Shown here piece after piece: positions 11,209-22,220 of a stretch of 64,000 nucleotides of DNA. The stretch lies in contig OZ007509.1 in NCBI GenBank assembly GCA_963931865.1, positions 19,250,227 through 19,314,226 on the forward strand, read 5' to 3'. The notes beneath the pieces are model-generated. The model saw nothing but the letters and a program-made list of their open reading frames with translations, was not told the origin of the DNA and made no database searches. Numbering within the stretch: position 1 is the first letter of the stretch; every line of letters starts with the position of its first letter. Origin of the DNA: Axinella damicornis (lineage: Eukaryota > Porifera > Demospongiae > Axinellida > Axinellidae). A program made the translations under genes and the position numbers.

Positions 11209-12113
11209 CTACATTACATACAAGTTTACTGCGTATTTCTCTACTTGCACACCTTGTTGCTGCAACTTGGACTCAAGATTGCAGCAAATGTCCTTAGCAT
11301 TTGGACGCTTTTCCTTTTCATACTGAATGCAATCTTGGATTAGACTGTGAAGTGGATGGGTCACTTCAATTTTCTTGACGAGGTCATCACGGTCAGCAAC
11401 ACGGACGATGCGACTGGCTCTTGTGACTATCTGAACAACAACAACCCCAAAGGAAAAGATATCAAGACTGCAATCGTAGTCCTTGGAATCAATCTTACGG
11501 GCTTCCGGTGGCCAAAATGCTTCTCGATGGCCAAGTGTAGAAAGTGACCTGCAGTCAGGGTCAAGTATTCTTGACATTCCAAAATCAGACACTTTAGCAA
11601 TAACAGCTCCATTGGTATGCAGCAGAAGCACATTGTCACTACAGATGTCACAATGAATGAGGTTCTTCGAATGGAGGAACTGAAGTGCTGAAGCAATGTC
11701 GAGGGAGAGGCTGGCTTCGGTATGCAGCGAAAGAAGCTTTCCCTTGGATTGAAGAAAGCATGTCAAACTCTCATCCATAAGCTCCATCGCAAGGATTGGA
11801 AGGTCGGACTTGGGATCAAAACGAGTGCTCAAATGTCTCACCACATTGGGGTGTTTAAACATTTCCAAGATCATGCTCTCCCTCACAAAGCTTTTCTTTG
11901 CTTCTTCTTGAATAGTTGGTTCAAGTGAACTGAGTAGTCGAACAGCATGCGAGTGCAAAACTTTTAAAGCACACGGTTGCTTGCCTAACCTTCCTTTGAA
12001 AACGTCTCCAAATGCCCCACCTCCAATAGACTTCTTAATCATCACCAAGTCACCATCAATGACAAGCTCATCTGGAGACAGTTGCTGCCTCCCAAAGGCA
12101 CTTCCATCTTCAC
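11209..12113 (-). CDS. Tyrosine-kinase-like (TKL) protein kinase domain, one exon
   Basis: The exon begins after a strong acceptor (catcctgtttccag) at 12113 with two bases of a codon, so an upstream exon ending in phase 1 is required. Counting from that acceptor: glycine loop IGGGAFGDV at residues 29-37, the ATP-binding Lys in CALK at 50, the alphaC Glu in FVRES at 78, catalytic loop HCDICSDN at 153-160 and DFG at 176-178, then a PPEA segment. HCD in place of HRD makes it a non-RD kinase, but the catalytic Asp and Asn are kept, so it may be active. The frame ends with TAG at 11209 after about 300 codons. An alternative donor CAACAAG|gtgtgc (exon end 11253) has phase 1 and would join in frame to the Roc exon at 10165. 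Upstream, the nearest coding exon (PDZ, 13353) also ends in phase 1. Confidence 0.8.
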
Positions 12114-13352
12114 CTGGAAACAGGATGTAACAATTGAAGGATAAAGTTAACAACTACAGGTATATGATCAGTAATTATGAAGCAGGGGGTAACGTAATTG
12201 ATTGGTCTGTTTGCCTGCATGCACTGTGTGTGTGTGTGTGTGTCCACGGATATTATGGGCAGTTACAGCAAATCAGCCCATCTTGGGAGTTGTCCTTCCA
12301 CTCAGAGCATGAATTTCTGTGCTTGGTAGCTACCTAAACAGTAAAAAGCTTCCAGTAGCTGGAAAAAGCTTGCATTTTGTCAACAATTAACGACGAACAG
12401 TACTTGCAGTAGTCCCAATGCAATGATGCGCATGCTTATTCCAAATACCATGGTTTGCAAGTCCTTTGTCAGTAAACATCATTAAAGGTGACCAACCAGA
12501 ATTGAGGTGATGTCACTGATTTGTGATGGTTACCTATGCTAGGTCAGTATTAAGTTACAACAGCATTTTTTTCTGACAATGGACTTGGAAAGCACAGTCC
12601 GCATCCAGGGTTCTGCAAGATGTGAAACAGTGTGTAGGGCAGCTATGCTGGGTAGGGTTAAATTCAGTAGCTAGGTTACTGTAGCCACACGCAGCTCACT
12701 TATAAGTGCATATTCGCTGTTAGACTCAGGTTCGATTCTTGTCCCAAGCTACTCATTACTAAGCGCTGAAGTCTTCTTCCAGAAACCGTTCTGCCGTTTT
12801 TGATCTTAAGGAGTAATTCCTAATGAAGCACACTTCCTATTTGAGGAATGTCATTTGAAATTAAGATCATTAGGTGCATATTAAATGACCTATACTGAAA
12901 TCGCTACAAAAACGCTAAGCAGGTTTCATCACAGCTAGGATTTGAGTATGTGCAGGTGTACACAATGAATTTGCAGACCCAATTGGTACTTGAGCCACGA
13001 AGCCTCGTTCCCAGGTGCTGTCACCGAGCGCTTGGGAATGAGGCTACTGAACTACCTCAAAACCTATGGAACATCAGGATTAACAGAAAATCCCTAATCT
13101 AGTATTGTGGACACTCATTAGCATACGAGGAAGTTACATGCATAGTCTATTTCATTGGTCAAGATACGCATAGCTACATAACTGCTGACAGTCATGTGCA
13201 TTCAAACGCTCCGTGTTCTGTACAAGCACTTGCTCATGCTTGCCCCACAATGTCCTACATTTGTCTATTATATATTATGACAGTTGTGGAGGTCATTGTG
13301 GAACTCATCCAATCAGGTACACACACATACACCACTCACATCCACCACTCAC
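12114..13352. other. Gene-less stretch; left part of a segmental duplication
   Basis: No coding exon is seen. There is a short (TG)n tract at 12225-12243. From about 12645 rightwards the sequence is duplicated at 60.68 kb onwards, including a tRNA-like segment at 12655-12757. A short hairpin with cctcgttcccag-type arms lies at 13004-13047. Confidence 0.6.
12655..12757 (+). other. tRNA-like (possible SINE-head) segment
   Basis: AGTAGCT near 12669 pairs with AGCTACT near 12748-12754, and a GGTTCGATTC box-B-like motif lies at about 12729. An A-box is not clear and the arms do not form a clean cloverleaf, so a functional tRNA is unlikely. The same segment is in copy B at 60690-60788. Confidence 0.25.
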
Positions 13353-13491
13353 ATCCGTCAAAGTGCTCCTCCGGTTGTCTCCTGACGATAAGTCTGACCA
13401 TGTTCCCTCCATGTTTGAGAATGGTGATTGCCTCTGAGTGGAGCATGCCCTCTGTTGATTTCCCGTTGATCTCCAGCAGTTTGTCACCCAC
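13353..13491 (-). CDS. PDZ domain exon, C-terminal half (copy A)
   Basis: Acceptor ctgtgctgcag, then GTG GGT GAC: VGDKLLEINGKSTEGMLHSE and then AITILKHGGNMVRLIVRRQ, the beta-D, helix B and beta-F part of a PDZ fold. The exon ends in phase 1 at GACGGAT|gtgagt, a near-consensus donor. It joins in phase 0 to the exon at 13566-13719. Ignoring the donor, the frame would stop 15 bases later. Its phase matches the kinase exon start at 12113, so this PDZ may be part of the same gene as the kinase. Compared with copy B it has four extra codons (PEEH) after RRQ. Confidence 0.75.
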
Positions 13492-13565
13492 CTGCAGCAC
13501 AGAGCAGACCAATCTTCAGCCACTATCCCTCAGTCGACGTTCACTAAACAGAATTCCATGCTTAC

Positions 13566-13719
13566 TCTGAGTCGACTGTCCCTGTTAGCTGCCCCACCCT
13601 TTCGTATCCTCAGTACGCCCAGAGGAGCATTGTACTCAGCACCCCCACGGATACTGAACCCAAAGCCCTGGTCATCACGATGGATGTTAATCTGGTGGGT
13701 CTCTTCATTGACACTGAGA
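13566..13719 (-). CDS. PDZ domain exon, N-terminal half (copy A)
   Basis: LSVNEETHQINIHRDD leads into the carboxylate-binding loop GFGFSIRGG, then EYNAPLGVLRIRKGGAANRD and SRLR. These are the first beta strands of a MAGI-type PDZ, which binds C-terminal peptides of partner proteins. The acceptor is taken as acatggacag (exon start 13719, one base of a codon); a second AG six bases on is possible. The donor CTCAGA|gtaagc leaves phase 0, matching the next exon. Upstream exons with MAGI-like PDZ domains lie at 18988-21145 on the same strand, but an exon between 18988 and 13719 must exist to reconcile the phases. Confidence 0.75.
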
Positions 13720-13849
13720 CTGTCCATGTGTGGTAGTGAAATGACATACCACAAAAATTAAACACACATAGCTAGCCTGTGCAGTATTGGACTAACAATA
13801 CCAGAATCACACAAATTGACTATACATCACATTAACATAATAGTAGAAA

Positions 13850-14043
13850 TCCCCCCCCCCCCCCCCCCCCCCCCCCTTCTTCAGTCCCCCCTTCAGTTGG
13901 ACCCCTCCCTGCCTGCCTCCCAGTTGCCCACTTGCTTCCCCCAGGTGGACCCCTCTGTCTAACCTGGAAGTATCTCTGATGGTGGGAGAGATCTTGGAGG
14001 GAGAGAGGGAGGGAGAGAGGGAGGGAGGGAGGGAGGGAGGAGG
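13850..14043. repeat. Poly-C tract and GGGA-rich tract
   Basis: A run of about 27 C residues at 13850-13876 is followed by (GGGA/GAGA)n at 13985-14043. Both sit in the intron upstream of the PDZ exon on the minus strand and are assembly-fragile. Confidence 0.85.
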
Positions 14044-16164
14044 AGATAGTCACTCCGAGATATAAGTAGTTAAATTGGCCCTGAGATAACCATGTTACAG
14101 TATAATAGCTGGCTAGAAAACTGAGCTGGGCAATCCCTCGCTGCTTATATTGTCTAGTCGGTGTATGCCATGCAATGAGATTCTAAACACATTTGTGTGT
14201 GCCATGCTGCAGAACAACACTGTCTTCTAAGTACAACTGAATGGGTGGTGCTGATTGGTTACTTCCAGATTTGTGCAAGTAGCACCACACACAAAAATGG
14301 TCAACAGTATTTCAGCTACTTTCAACCACCAGGCATTGCCCTGAGGCATTGCCCTGAGGCATTGCCCTGAGGTAATTTGTTTGTGCAGTTGTCAGCTGAC
14401 TAAACTGCTAGTCTTAGCAGCCATTCTTGCCAGTAATTTTGAGTCTATAGACAGCAAATTTAGTTGGTAGTCTTACCATCTGTTGTCTTTCAAGAGCCTC
14501 AACTTCTGAAAACAGGGGAACACACAGATAAAGCCTCCACTCAGAACTCTTATGGGTTTACTCTACAACCTCAGACAGCGGTACATGTAGCTATATAACC
14601 AAGGTTACAACCACAGTGAGTGAGCCCATGACTAGAGTGTATTCATGGAATAGCTATACTCGGCATGCTGCGTGTTGAGCTTTGGCACCTGGCACCTGGT
14701 GCAACCAATCAGAAGGTCACACGTGATACTTCGTGATACTTCGAAGGGGGTTAACAAACTTTACATGCACCAGGTAGCCTTGTTCCCAGGCATCAGGTTC
14801 AGAAATGTCCCAATTACGATTACACTGATTGCAATGAATATGAAGTCAGTACATACTAGCTAACCTGGTTGAAGCATTTTTCAATATTTTTTGGGCCAAC
14901 AGACAAACAGACACAGAGGTATTGCTTTACCGGCCCATGCTGTGCCAATCTTCCATTGCATTCTTCCATTGGCCAATGAAACACTGAAAACACTGAGGGT
15001 TGGCCATTGATTAGCAGTGGAACTGGGTGGTGGAAAACTACTGCAGACACATGCAGGATCAAAATAGCACAGAATTCCAATAACCGATATTTAACACCTC
15101 ACCACTGCATGGCCCCGACGGTTAAAGGTACCCTAATGGTAAAGGTATAATGCTACCCTTAAGCCAATCCAAATCTGTACAATGAAGGGATTGCAAAATG
15201 TCGGAAGGGAAGCTGCACATGTATTTTTCTATGGTTTGTGCAATTAGGGGATTATAGGAATCACAAGTGCAGCTGCACTTCTAGCATTCTGATAATTGCC
15301 GAGCGCATTAGCGCGAGGCTTTGAATGGGGGATCTATTTCTCACTATATACGTATGTACGTACGTACGTGGTACGTACGTACCGGAAGATGTCACGCTCA
15401 GGAATGTTGATAGGCATGTTGCGGGTTTCCTGCCGGCCAATTGAGTTTTATTTGCCGTGAGGGCTCGACGGTGCGAGAACTACAACCTTGAGAAACAGAT
15501 TAGTGGACGAGCGCGCGGTGCTCCAGGGCTTGCAGAGCTGGAGCAGCTACATATGGAGTCAAACAGTCGACATCTGTTTATACCGCAACTCCACAATAGT
15601 CTCGTGTAGCCAGAGGCTAGGGTACAAGCGAGCGGGGCCTTCACGGCTTGCATAGCTAGAGCAGCTACATGTGGAGTCGAACAGTGAGTGTAATCGACAT
15701 GTTTATCTTAGCTCCACACTCGCAAATTCACACTTAGCTATTACATACTCGTAATTCGTAAGCACGTGGCCAGGCTGCGCATGCAGCCGCGGCGTGCGCG
15801 CGAGGCAATTATGCGGATACGTATTCCTAGTACTTTGCTACTTACGTGACTCATAATTGTTTACTGAAATTTGAGTGGTCAAGCAAGTTGCTCTGCTCAT
15901 GTGCACCTTGTTTGCAACTGGGACAACCCCACCCTTGCAGTGTATACTAGCTAGATCGTTGCACCAGTCAGCATGATCGATATCCTGACATTTGCAATAC
16001 CACTGTCCACAGACAAGGCAAAAACATAACTTGAAGGACTATGGCAAAAACCATCCCGAAAAGGGTCAGCTATGCAAATCATTTGAAACTTTGGACAGCG
16101 TGTGCAAATTTATGGAAGAGTGCAATGGAAGACACTTGTGGGCTTCGTAGCTACTGAAGTCTAC

Positions 16165-16215
16165 TAGTCTGGCGCAGCCAGACCCTCGCACGGAGGGTCT
16201 GGCTGCGCCAGACTA
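16165..16215. repeat. Perfect short hairpin (22-bp arms, 7-base loop)
   Basis: tagtctggcgcagccagacc, then 'ct', pairs without mismatch with its reverse complement after the loop 'cgcacgg'. It is probably a mini-foldback element. Confidence 0.8.
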
Positions 16216-16605
16216 AAAGTCTACATGCCGTTGTTACGCTCTATTATCTATGTTGTTACCTTGCTCTAGCTCTCTTTCAGCGCTAGCTGGTGCTTCAGCC
16301 ATTGCGACCAAGTAGTACCTTGCCCCTGTAATGTTAGAAATTCAGCCCAACGACTATTCTTCCGTTCCAGTCCAAGGATACCCGGGATGGGAAAGCGACG
16401 AGTTTGAGTCCCGATGGGGAAAAAAATATAAAATATGCGGCTGGCCCGGCGAGACTACGGTAATTTATCCCTGCTATATACGATGCAGTGACTAGTCTAG
16501 CGCGGGCTAGCCCCTCGAATTTTCGAATTCTCCAGCACGATCGCGCGACTCCCTCCCCGCCCGCCCGCCCGCCCCGGAAACGAAACGTAGCAGTGATGCT
16601 TGGAT

Positions 16606-16738
16606 GGGAGTGGCTGTAGACCTGCAGTATCTAATTTGGTGGGTGGGCCATGGGAGTGGCTGTAGATCCCTGCAGTATCTAATTTGTTGGGTGGGAGCGG
16701 CTGTAGATCCCCTGCAGTATCTAATTTGTTGGGTGGGA
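16606..16738. repeat. Three tandem ~47-bp units
   Basis: Each unit contains gagtggctgtaga or gagcggctgtaga followed by ctgcagtatctaatttg and gggtggg. Confidence 0.9.
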
Positions 16739-17279
16739 TTTATACTGAAGTTTGTGCCGTCATCTTGGTTGGCATCATGTGTTGCAGTATCAATCCATCA
16801 CTACTAGTAATGAAGAATAAAGTCCTCCGCAGAACGCTCAGTCAGCAGACTGCATTTCTAACAAATATTGGCCTTGATACAAGTTTCAACAGTCGGTGTG
16901 GTAGCTAGGCGTTTGCTGTCTGCATACAGCTGTTTTGGCCAGTCCAGTCCAGTCTATGGTCCAGTCCATAGACCAGGTTTACATTCATCCCTGGCTTCCT
17001 GGGCTACAGAAGAAAGCATTGGTTACTGAAAAAGACCTCAGTGAAGCCTGTTATCTACAAATTAGCTCACCCCTGAGAGCACGCCTGCATTCAGGAGCTC
17101 CACGAACTCAAGGCATTCTCACTGCTGCTACAGTATGCTCTACGCTGCGTCCATTCCCGGAGATCCCGAGCAGCCGTCTCATACTCACGTTCACTAGGGT
17201 ATGGAATCCGTTCCCGAAAGTCCGTTACATTACCGGTATATTCCTGTAATCTTACGTTTGGCATTGAACTTTGAGGCAT

Positions 17280-17640
17280 TGAATTTTGAAACGAAGTGCA
17301 ACGGTACAGTTATTCAATGGCACAGAAATTCAATACAGTTGAATTCAGTGGAAGAAGTGGTTTCAATTCAAAGAATTAGTATTTCAATTCAATGCTGCTA
17401 CAGTTTGATTCAATGGCGAGTGGAAAAAATTCAATGAATTAGCAATGACACTTCAATGATAGCTGAAGTTTGATTCAACGGACAAGTAATACGATTCAAT
17501 GATAGCTGAAACATTCAATGGGAATCCAGAACTTCAATGATACTTGCTGAAACGTTCAATGGGAATCCAAGACTTCAATGATGCTTGCTGAAACATTCAA
17601 TGGTGTGTGCGAAGAACAATTCAATGCACTAGTATCCTGA
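17280..17640. repeat. attcaatg-rich degenerate tandem repeat
   Basis: The words 'attcaatg' and 'acttcaatgat' recur many times with irregular spacing of about 20-45 bases. A 'gcattgaattttgaaac' phrase brackets it (17275 and 17693). Confidence 0.6.
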
Positions 17641-17721
17641 CCTCAGATCCGTTACACTCTCTGTAATCTCTGTTTTTTCATTGAATTTTGAGGCATTGAA
17701 TTTTGAAACAAAATACGTTCC

Positions 17722-18640
17722 AACATTACAACACCACATGAAAGAAGTATGAACATCTGGAACAGGAAAGTAAAATGCCTCAAGGCATTTGGACCTAGGC
17801 AATTAGACTTGCTGCTCGAGCGCTTTTGTGCCAAATTACTGAGAGGCAGACGGGAGCCCAACCCTCAAAAATTCTCCAGCACTAGTACACAGTACTTGCT
17901 AGGTCACAACAAAGAGATATACGGTGATCTGTGTATATTTTTAGCTACATGTACAAAAACTTACTGGTTCAGCTGAGATGAGCATTCTGTAGGCATGCAT
18001 AACCTCCGTTATATGCCCCGATTTTGCTTCGTGCCTCCCTGCAAAATACATCAGGCTACCCAGTCAAAATTCGTGAGAAACAATTTCCCTTCGTTATATT
18101 TGGCACAAGGTATGAAATACTGTAAGGTACTAGGTCTCATTAGTCTGCTGTTAATTTAGTTTGTAACAAGTTTACAGGTACAGTGGAAGCGGTACATGTA
18201 AATGTGTTACAAATTCAATTAACCACAGACTAATGAGGCCTTATACTTTGCGTCAAATTTACAAAGGGAAATTGTTTCTCACGTGTTTTGACTTGTTGCA
18301 CGGGTAGCCTGGTGTATTTTGCAGGGCGGCATGAAAAGAAATCACGAAATTTGGGCACGAAACAAAGATTATGCATGCCTAGAGCATGTTCTTCTTGGAT
18401 GATCCGGTAAATTTTTGTGCAGATAGCTAAAAATATACACAGATCATCGAATATCTCTTCATCACGACCTAGCAAATACTGCATAGTAGTGCCAGAGAAT
18501 TTTGAGGGTTGGGCTCCCGTCTGCCTCTAGTAATTTGACGCAAAAGTGCTTGAGCAGTGAGTCTAATTGCCTAGGTCCAAATACCCTGGGGCATTTTACA
18601 TTCCTGTTCCAGGAGTTTCATTTGGTGTTGTAATGATGGA
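17722..18640. mobile_element. ~0.9-kb foldback with arms of about 420 bp
   Basis: Left arm 17722-18172 is the reverse complement of 18203-18640, with scattered differences. Matching landmarks are gaggcagacgggagcccaac (17842) against gttgggctcccgtctgcctc (18508), and gaaacaatttccctt against aagggaaattgtttc. The spacer is only about 30 bases. Neither arm has a recognisable gene, so this is a non-autonomous foldback or an inverted duplication. Confidence 0.75.
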
Positions 18641-18987
18641 ATGCAACTTAGTTCCTGAGATATAAAGCAGCAAAATTACCAGCAAAAGATTTAGTCGGAT
18701 AGTATATCGTAACCTTAACCATAAGGGCTTCCCTCGTGGATAGTCACTCACCTAACATAATATTATATTCAATATGGGCATCGTTTCAAAGTATTTGAAT
18801 ATCTAGACTGTAGTCCTTCATTCACTGTAGTCCTTCATTCCAGTCAGAATTCTACTCTCAAGATTTTTCGAATCTGGCTGGTACTACTTTATGAGGATGA
18901 AGGAATCTTTAGTGTGCAAACACAATGAGCGGTGATGATGGCACACGTGTAGTGGTCAATAAAACTTGATCTAGCTGTCCCACCTAC

Positions 18988-19193
18988 CTCGGCTTGCTGT
19001 GGGGCCTGTCTGAGGATAGTGAAGTTGGCCGGGTCGCCCTTGACACACCGCTTGAACACTGTGACGACATCAGAGTGTTTGTACGAGTTCACCTTCTCCC
19101 CATTTACCTTCAGGATGATGTCCCCCTCCCTCAGCTGTGCACACCGAGGGTGGTCCAAGATCTGCTTCACCACAGGACCATGGGGGGACTCGC
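18988..19193 (-). CDS. MAGI-like PDZ exon, C-terminal half
   Basis: The acceptor cacctccacag is followed by GC GAG TCC, completing a codon begun in the exon at 20642. It reads ESPHGPVVKQILDHPRCAQL and then REGDIILKVNGEKVNSYKHS, ending in PANFTILRQAPQQAE before the donor GCCGAG|gtaggt (phase 0). The segment GPVVKQI-x-REGDIILKVNG is characteristic of MAGI-family PDZ domains, membrane-associated scaffolds at cell junctions. The open frame beyond both splice sites on the raw DNA is intron and repeat sequence. Splice phases on the 5' side are exact. Confidence 0.8.
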
Positions 19194-19295
19194 CTGTGGA
19201 GGTGTGAGATGTGGTTATATTTGTGTGTATGTGCATGGTTCCTGGTGTGGAGACCAGGCTGACATAACCATGCAGGACAACTCCCAAGGATTGAA

Positions 19296-19628
19296 TATAC
19301 AAGTAATACAAAAGATGTAGGGATAGAAAAACGGCAAAAAGGGAAACAAGGTAGGGATGATAGGATGAAACAAACAGTTCAGCATACAACTCCCATTCAG
19401 GCATATTTCAATGTATACAGCTAATGAAAAAATATATGTATAGGGTGCATGGGGTTGTATACTGAACTGTTCATGCTGCCTCAATTGTGTCTGAACATGG
19501 ATAGAGCGAGTACTCTTGGGCTCAAACCGTTTACTACAACAGGACTCCTTTGTCTCAACAGCAATGACAAATACAACATGAACTATTGAACAAGGAACCA
19601 CTTCGGCTCTGTAATTCTGTGTGTTCAT
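19296..19628. repeat. Dispersed repeat shared with 24.2, 41.6 and 43.4 kb
   Basis: It contains aaacaaggtagggatgat (19345) and gggttgtatactgaactgtt (19452), the two halves of the palindromic repeat seen whole at 24219-24492. The part at 19587-19626 (ccacttcggctctgtaattc) is repeated at 43590-43621. It lies in the intron between two PDZ exons. Confidence 0.75.
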
Positions 19629-19629
19629 A

Positions 19630-20640
19630 TATATATGGTGTGGTCCTGACTGGAGGAGAGTGAACTTTGCCAAAGGACCAGCAGTTCCTGGATTATGGCA
19701 CAGTTAATGCCATATATTATGTCTGAGGTGTAATATAAATATCTCTGTTCTTCATTTGTACTCCCTTGACATATTGGTGTGAAGTAATTTTGTAATGTTT
19801 CCCCCAATCGGGTTATTCGATGATGATAATGATGCTGATGAAAATGGCATCGAAATTGTTCGAGAGTGAGTTTACGTATATAGAGCACTTGGTGAGAGAA
19901 GTTGTGAAAAACCAATGGTTGGTGCAATGTTCCCTATAAAATGCTGCTGTTCCAAGCAAGAACCACCGTGAGAGAATCAGACAATATTGAACTTGGCTGT
20001 ATGTAGAAGGAAGAAAGAACTACATTTTTGGCTGTTGTGTGGCTTTCTGGTTCAGTACCCACTTGTCCTCCTCTGGGGTAACGTTTATACACACTACACA
20101 CTACCACACTAGACAGCCATAGACACTTTCTCAGCCACCATTCATTCAACACAAGTATCCCCCCAAACAGGTTTGGTTTCAGTTTCAATGCACAGGGGAT
20201 CTGTTGTGCTAAAATACATGATCCAGAATGGCACAACCTTAAAGTGTTAATGGTGACTGCAATGGAGTAAGTGATTTTCAGCAACAGGTTAACTGGTGAC
20301 ATTGAGGTCCGACGTGGCACTACTGAACGACGCCTGCATTCAAACTTTTGTGTCTCTCATATGCGTCACTGCAGACTAAAGCTGATGTCTGAAATCATCA
20401 ATGCTGAGATAATAGAATAATTGGAGCTATTTTCTTGCACTTGATCATGTACGTACATCGAGTCAATCTGACAGTGTATAGGCTGATAGCAAAACACTGG
20501 TGCAACTCTGAGCTCCATAGTTTTCATATAACAGTGAAAGCGTCTGTAGCCAGTAGTTACAGGTGTATATGATTTAGGAGTCTGATTGGTGGAAAGACTA
20601 CGTGCAAAACTAAAGTGCACATACTCCACATTTTCACTTA
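19630..20640. other. Intron of the PDZ gene, no other gene seen
   Basis: No domain-bearing ORF. The phrase gtgaaagcgtctgtagccag (20534) recurs at about 58781, so a short dispersed repeat is present. Confidence 0.5.
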
Positions 20641-20641
20641 C

Positions 20642-21145
20642 CTAGACTGAATCCAAACCCGAGAGGTCCCCTTACAACGCTGACATGATTCTCCTCAGAT
20701 TGTGGCAGTCTAGTATTTGTGTGCAGTGGGTACTCCTCCTCAGGTTGTGGCAGTCTAGTATTTGTGTGCAGTGGGTACTCCCTACAAATCTCAATCTCAA
20801 CATCTGAGTTCATAGGGAGGCTTTGGAAGAGGACCACCACCATCCGGTGAGTGTAGGTGACTACCGAGATGCCGTTGATCCTTACTAGAACATCACCCAC
20901 TTGTAACCTCCCATCTCTATCGGCCACACTCCCTGGAACAATTTTCGTAAATTGGACCCACATTCCAGGTCGTTCACCACCGGTTACTGTAAACCCAAAT
21001 CCTGAAGTGGTCTTCTTGAGTATCACCTTCAAGACTTCACCCTGCAGCTGAGTCTCAAGGTCCTGCTTGGGCTCCGGATGGGGGTAGGCATAGCTATCAA
21101 GGTTAGGCCACATTGCAGCTCTGTTGTGATGTGCATGCTGTTGGC
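20642..21145 (-). CDS. MAGI-like PDZ exon: complete PDZ plus start of the next
   Basis: The acceptor tgttttacctcag opens the exon in phase 1. After about 30 residues a full PDZ follows: VLKVILKKTTSGFGFTVTGG (GFGF carboxylate loop), then KIVPGSVADRDGRLQVGDVL, and helix B THRMVVVLFQSL. A linker contains two in-frame 16-residue repeats of EYPLHTNTRLPQPEE type (48-nt units near 20693-20786). The exon then begins a second PDZ (VSVVRGPLGFGFSLG) and ends at CTAG|gtaagt in phase 1, joining exactly to 19193. No WW or guanylate-kinase exons of a classical MAGI were found upstream, so the gene is partial here, or is a PDZ-only relative. Confidence 0.8.
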
Positions 21146-21689
21146 CTGAGGTAAAACACAGCATGTGATTATACACTTATGAATTATGCTCTCATATTTT
21201 GCGCATGACTTTGGACAATATATTATTACTTGAGCAGAGATATACGTAAGGTAGGTGCCTAGACAAGGGGCAAGCAGGCAACCAGCCTACATGCAGGCAA
21301 GATCACATGTATTCCTATATAAATGATGAGCTGTTGAGTGTGAGCAGATATGCGTGTGTAGATAACTGCATGCACATGCAGTGAGAGATCCCTGCTCAGT
21401 TATGAACCACCTACTCACTGCATATGCAAGCTAGCTGACTGATATATCTTTCCTTTCCCTTTTCAACGTCCTCCATATGCTGCAAAATGTCCATATATAC
21501 TGCGCATTCAAGATTTTAACCGTGTGTTTGTCTGTCTGTCTGTGTGTGTGTAACGGAAGTGGGATGTTCGTGGGGCGGGACTAGACTAATGATGCGCAAC
21601 CTTCGTACTTCAATTTACTGAACCTCAAACTCTGCGAAGAATGTTCGAGAACATTGGGCATGGGCTGGAATCTTCCAGAACAGCTGGCG

Positions 21690-21965
21690 GGGAGCAGCAG
21701 TCGAAGCGGACGCAATTGGGGAGCTGCAGTTGAATTGGATGCAATCGGGGAGCAGCAGTTGAAGCGGATGCAATCGGGGAGTAGCAGCCGAAGCGGGCGC
21801 AATTGAGGAGCTGTTGAAACGGATGCAATCGAGAGCAGCCGTTGAAGCGGACGCAAGTGGCGAGCAGCAGCTGAAGCGGATGCAAACGGGGAGCAGCAGT
21901 TGAAGCGGATCGATGCAATCGCACTGGGAGCAGCAGCTGAAGCAGACACGATCAGGGAGCAGCAG
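21690..21965. repeat. ~30-bp minisatellite
   Basis: About nine variable units of the type gaagcggatgcaatcgggga followed by gcagcagtt. All frames that stay open through it are low-complexity artefacts. Confidence 0.85.
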
Positions 21966-22220
21966 CTCTGCACAGAGAGCTGTCCGGCACCGGATTACTC
22001 ACGTAGGCAAACGAGGGGGGAAGTAGCTGAGCGAACGAAACTACTTGTATTGAATATTCATAAAGTCATAGCAATCTAAAAACATTGCCAACAAACTGAT
22101 CATTCAATCACCAAAATAACCTTTCCTCTTTTAACAACCATGCTGCTAAAACTCTTCAGCTCCCTTTGGTAGATCATCTTGAATGGCGACAAGTGCTTGC
22201 CAATTATCGTAACCCAATAA

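Larger units (their letters stand above)
12645..13740. repeat. Segmental duplication, copy A
   Basis: About 1.1 kb containing intron sequence and both PDZ exons is repeated at 60663-60791 plus 61791-62560. The copies share intron bases and exon borders, not just coding sequence, so this is a DNA-level duplication. Copy A carries extra sequence around 12960-13190, including the 13004-13047 hairpin, that copy B lacks. Confidence 0.85.
14044..17240. other. Gene-less stretch with several short repeats
   Basis: No supported exon. A possible 29-nt minus exon at about 14482-14510 (ttttcag acceptor, GATG|gtaaga donor) would fit the PDZ gene phases but cannot be confirmed. Repeats: three aggcattgccctg units (14331-14372), a (GTAC)n palindromic patch (15351-15387), two diverged copies of a ~100-bp unit (15515-15720, both with gagcagctacat), a 22-bp-arm hairpin (16165-16215), and three 47-bp units (16606-16738). 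Confidence 0.5.

Noticed and set aside
18889..19404. Hydrophobic N-terminal part of the raw PDZ frame (signal- or membrane-like)
   Set aside because: It lies upstream of the acceptor at 19193 and consists of a dispersed repeat.
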